Of a stretch of 6,229 nucleotides of DNA, positions 5,223 through 6,229 are shown piece by piece. The translations under genes and the position numbers were made by a program. The DNA comes from Oscillospiraceae bacterium. Its GTDB lineage: Bacteria; Bacillota; Clostridia; Oscillospirales; Ruminococcaceae. The notes under the pieces are model-generated. The model saw only the letters and a list, made by a program, of their open reading frames with translations. It searched no databases and was not told the DNA's origin. Each line of letters begins with the position of its first letter. The first letter of the stretch is position 1. The stretch lies in contig CAAFHY010000231.1 in the NCBI GenBank assembly GCA_900762805.1, forward strand, positions 1 through 6,229. The letters are read 5' to 3'.

Positions 5223-5720
5223 ATGCTTGAAAACGCTTTTTCGCCCGATGGGATGATCGTCCGGCAGTCGCTGGCAACCGATGTGCCCTACGGGCGCTAT
5301 CCGTCGAGCCGCAACGGCTGCGGCTGGATCGCCACCTATAATCTGCTGCGCGCCGTCGGCCGCCCGCAGACGCCGGAGGCCGTCCGCGCCCGTCTGGCCA
5401 AAACGCTGCTGTTCGGCGGGCGCTTCGGCACGCAGCTTTACGCCATGCTCTGGATGCTGCACCGCGCAGGGGTGCGCTTCACCGTCACCTTTTCGCGCAG
5501 GCGCATCCTGCTGGCCGTTCGGGAGGGCCGCAGCGGCCTGCTGCTCTACCGCTGGAAGCGGTACGGGCACTACATCGTTTTTACGCCCGGCGAGACGGGC
5601 GAGCGGCTGCTCAATTGCAGCGAATACGAGAGCGGCAGCGCCCGGACGCTGGACGGGCTTTTCAAAAAGGTGCGGCCGTGGCTGACGGCCGCCGTCATCG
5701 TGAAGGAGGATAGACCATGA
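5223..5720 (+). CDS. C39/papain-like cysteine-protease-fold protein
   Basis: A 165-residue protein whose motifs occur in the order of a papain-like Cys-His-Asn/Asp triad, as in peptidase C39-like domains. Cys33 is in SRNGCGWIATYNLL at the start of a helix, His116 in YGHYIVFTPG on a strand, and Asn131 in LLNCSEYESG. There is no signal peptide or membrane segment, so it is probably cytoplasmic. It carries no fused ABC transporter, unlike bacteriocin-processing C39 peptidases. The substrate is unknown, and it could be a non-proteolytic member of the fold. AGGGGGT (5210-5216) lies 6 nt before ATG 5223. A longer in-frame start at 4851 is rejected because it would run through the basic protein gene and the terminator. 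The stop codon overlaps the start of the next gene (ATGA), which implies translational coupling to the 85-residue membrane protein. Confidence 0.82.
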   Translation: MLENAFSPDGMIVRQSLATDVPYGRYPSSRNGCGWIATYNLLRAVGRPQTPEAVRARLAKTLLFGGRFGTQLYAMLWMLHRAGVRFTVTFSRRRILLAVREGRSGLLLYRWKRYGHYIVFTPGETGERLLNCSEYESGSARTLDGLFKKVRPWLTAAVIVKEDRP

Positions 5721-5974
5721 ACATGGCTCTTGTGGCAAAAGCAGGAAAGCTGGCTGTGCGGCAGTGCCGGCGCGACATCAGGAACCCTAAAAAGCGGCCG
5801 CGCGTGCTATGGCTGCTTGGCGCCGGAACGGCGGTAGCCGGTGCCGTGCTGGCCGTTAAGCTGCCGCAGTGGAAGCGGCAGGCCGAGCTGGGGCGCATGG
5901 TGCGCCATGCCGAGGCCGGCCGGCAGCAGCAGCTGGAGGATGCCCTGCTGGGCACCGGCCGGGATGATGCGTGA
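5717..5974 (+). CDS. Small single-pass membrane protein coupled to the C39-like gene
   Basis: An 85-residue protein, not recognised. A strongly basic N-terminus (KLAVRQCRRDIRNPKKRPR, residues 11-29) is followed by one glycine/alanine-rich membrane helix at about residues 30-48 (VLWLLGAGTAVAGAVLAVKL), then a charged, probably helical tail (ELGRMVRHAEAGRQQQLEDALL). The distribution of charge puts the N-terminus inside. AAGGAGGA (5703-5710) lies 6 nt before ATG 5717, an excellent ribosome binding site, and ATGA overlaps the upstream stop codon. The pair therefore forms a two-gene unit from the promoter at 5178-5204. The protein could anchor or partner the cysteine-protease-fold protein, or be its substrate; that rests on coupling alone. 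ATG 5723 is an alternative start further from the ribosome binding site. Confidence 0.8.
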   Translation: MNMALVAKAGKLAVRQCRRDIRNPKKRPRVLWLLGAGTAVAGAVLAVKLPQWKRQAELGRMVRHAEAGRQQQLEDALLGTGRDDA

Positions 5975-6023
5975 CCGGCCCGCAGGGAGCCGCCTGTATT
6001 TGAAAAGCGGCGCGGCCTTGTGT

Positions 6024-6049
6024 CGGTAAGCCGGTTTTCCGAATTTTTT
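6024..6049 (+). terminator. Weak terminator-like site after the small membrane protein gene
   Basis: A poor hairpin (CGG/CCG around TAAG at 6024-6033, or CGG/CCG around TTTT at 6032-6041) is followed by TTTTTT at 6044-6049. The T-tract is good but the stem is only about 3 bp, so efficient termination is doubtful. An alternative larger stem (GGC-TT with AA-GCC, 6014-6032) has a bulge. Confidence 0.25.
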
Positions 6050-6078
6050 GCCGTTTCTTTCGCCTGGCACAGTTTTTC

Positions 6079-6107
6079 TTGCATTTATCGTTCAGGTGTG
6101 CTATACT
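6079..6107 (+). promoter_or_regulatory. Strong sigma-A promoter with extended -10
   Basis: TTGCAT (6079-6084) and TATACT (6102-6107) have a 17-nt spacer, and TG at 6099-6100 gives an extended -10. Transcription should start about 6114. The transcript would begin almost at once with a small hairpin, CAAGC (6121-6125) and GCTTG (6130-6134), capped by the GNRA-type loop GCAA. What it drives is unclear: no good plus-strand gene starts before the right edge. Confidence 0.7.
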
Positions 6108-6168
6108 ATCATGTAATAAGCAAGCGCAAGCTTGGTTTCAGAAAGGTGGAGCGTGTTGGAAGACCCCC

Positions 6169-6229
6169 TTAGTCGACGATGTTCGGCAGCACAACCTTGT
6201 AATTGAGCACAGCCGGAGCCGGCCGGCGC
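6169..6229 (-). CDS. Possible 3' end of a minus-strand gene (partial)
   Basis: Read on the minus strand, the right edge enters in frame and ends at TAA (6171-6169), encoding a tail of RRPAPAVLNYKVVLPNIVD. About 15 of the 19 codons end in G or C (AAC ATC GTC GAC at the end), matching the codon habit of the window's genes. The overlapping plus-strand mini-ORF uses rare codons (CGA CGA, AGT, TGT, GCA, CAA). The fragment is too short to identify. If real, the gene converges on the small membrane protein gene and lies opposite the promoter at 6079-6107. Confidence 0.4.
   Translation of the reverse strand, partial: RRPAPAVLNYKVVLPNIVD

Noticed and set aside
4908..5738. Long minus-strand open frame (276 codons)
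   Set aside because: It overlaps the basic protein, the strong terminator and the C39-like gene. Its translation is an Arg/Ala/Leu-rich low-complexity shadow with no motif, typical of the antisense of GC-rich coding DNA.
6153..6206. 17-codon plus-strand ORF (GTG/TTG start) behind GAAAGGTGGA
   Set aside because: It could be a leader peptide, but its codons are atypical for the window and the opposite strand reads better as coding, so it is not listed as a gene.
5972..6229. Possible SRP RNA, tmRNA, RNase P RNA, tRNA or T-box in the right-hand region
   Set aside because: The conserved cores I would expect (GGAAG..AGCA of SRP RNA, the tmRNA ends, GGTGG specifier elements, a tRNA cloverleaf) are absent.

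Overview
The window reads as chromosomal DNA from a GC-rich member of the Clostridia (Firmicutes), most likely a gut Oscillospiraceae/Ruminococcaceae-type organism. This is an inference from three things: an IreB/ReoM-family phosphoprotein (a Firmicutes protein), consistently GC-rich third codon positions, and Gram-positive style Shine-Dalgarno sequences and promoters (TTTACA-N17-TATAAT, extended TGnTATAAT). A sporulation sigma-E-like promoter suggests a spore former. No rRNA, tRNA, CRISPR array, insertion sequence or phage gene was seen.

Layout, left to right. (1) 84-905: RpiR/MurR-type regulator with an HTH and a SIS sugar-phosphate domain. (2) 954-3051: a cell-wall operon with its own sigma-A promoter: murC (UDP-MurNAc:L-Ala ligase), an ireB/reoM homologue that keeps the N-terminal threonines phosphorylated by PASTA kinases in relatives, and a 96-residue protein of unknown function, closed by a hairpin. 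(3) 3052-3235: a gene-free, GC-rich stretch that can fold into a branched structure. (4) 3236-3556: a 106-residue, single-pass membrane protein of unknown function. (5) 3553-4794: an aldo/keto reductase with two C-terminal [4Fe-4S] motifs, behind an extended -10 promoter whose spacer holds a near-perfect palindrome (a possible operator). Its expected catalytic lysine reads as asparagine. (6) 4882-5180: a 63-residue basic protein with Lys/Arg at almost every fourth position, driven by a sigma-E-like promoter and ended by a strong terminator. (7) 5178-5974: a C39/papain-like cysteine-protease-fold protein translationally coupled to an 85-residue single-pass membrane protein. (8) 5975-6229: an intergenic region with a strong plus-strand promoter, probably facing the 3' end of a minus-strand gene that enters from the right edge.

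The clearest functional unit is murC-ireB-orf96: a committed peptidoglycan precursor step next to a kinase-controlled regulator of peptidoglycan precursor supply. The parts most likely to be undescribed are the period-4 basic protein with its sporulation-type promoter, the coupled cysteine-protease-fold/membrane-protein pair, and the 96-residue protein travelling with ireB.
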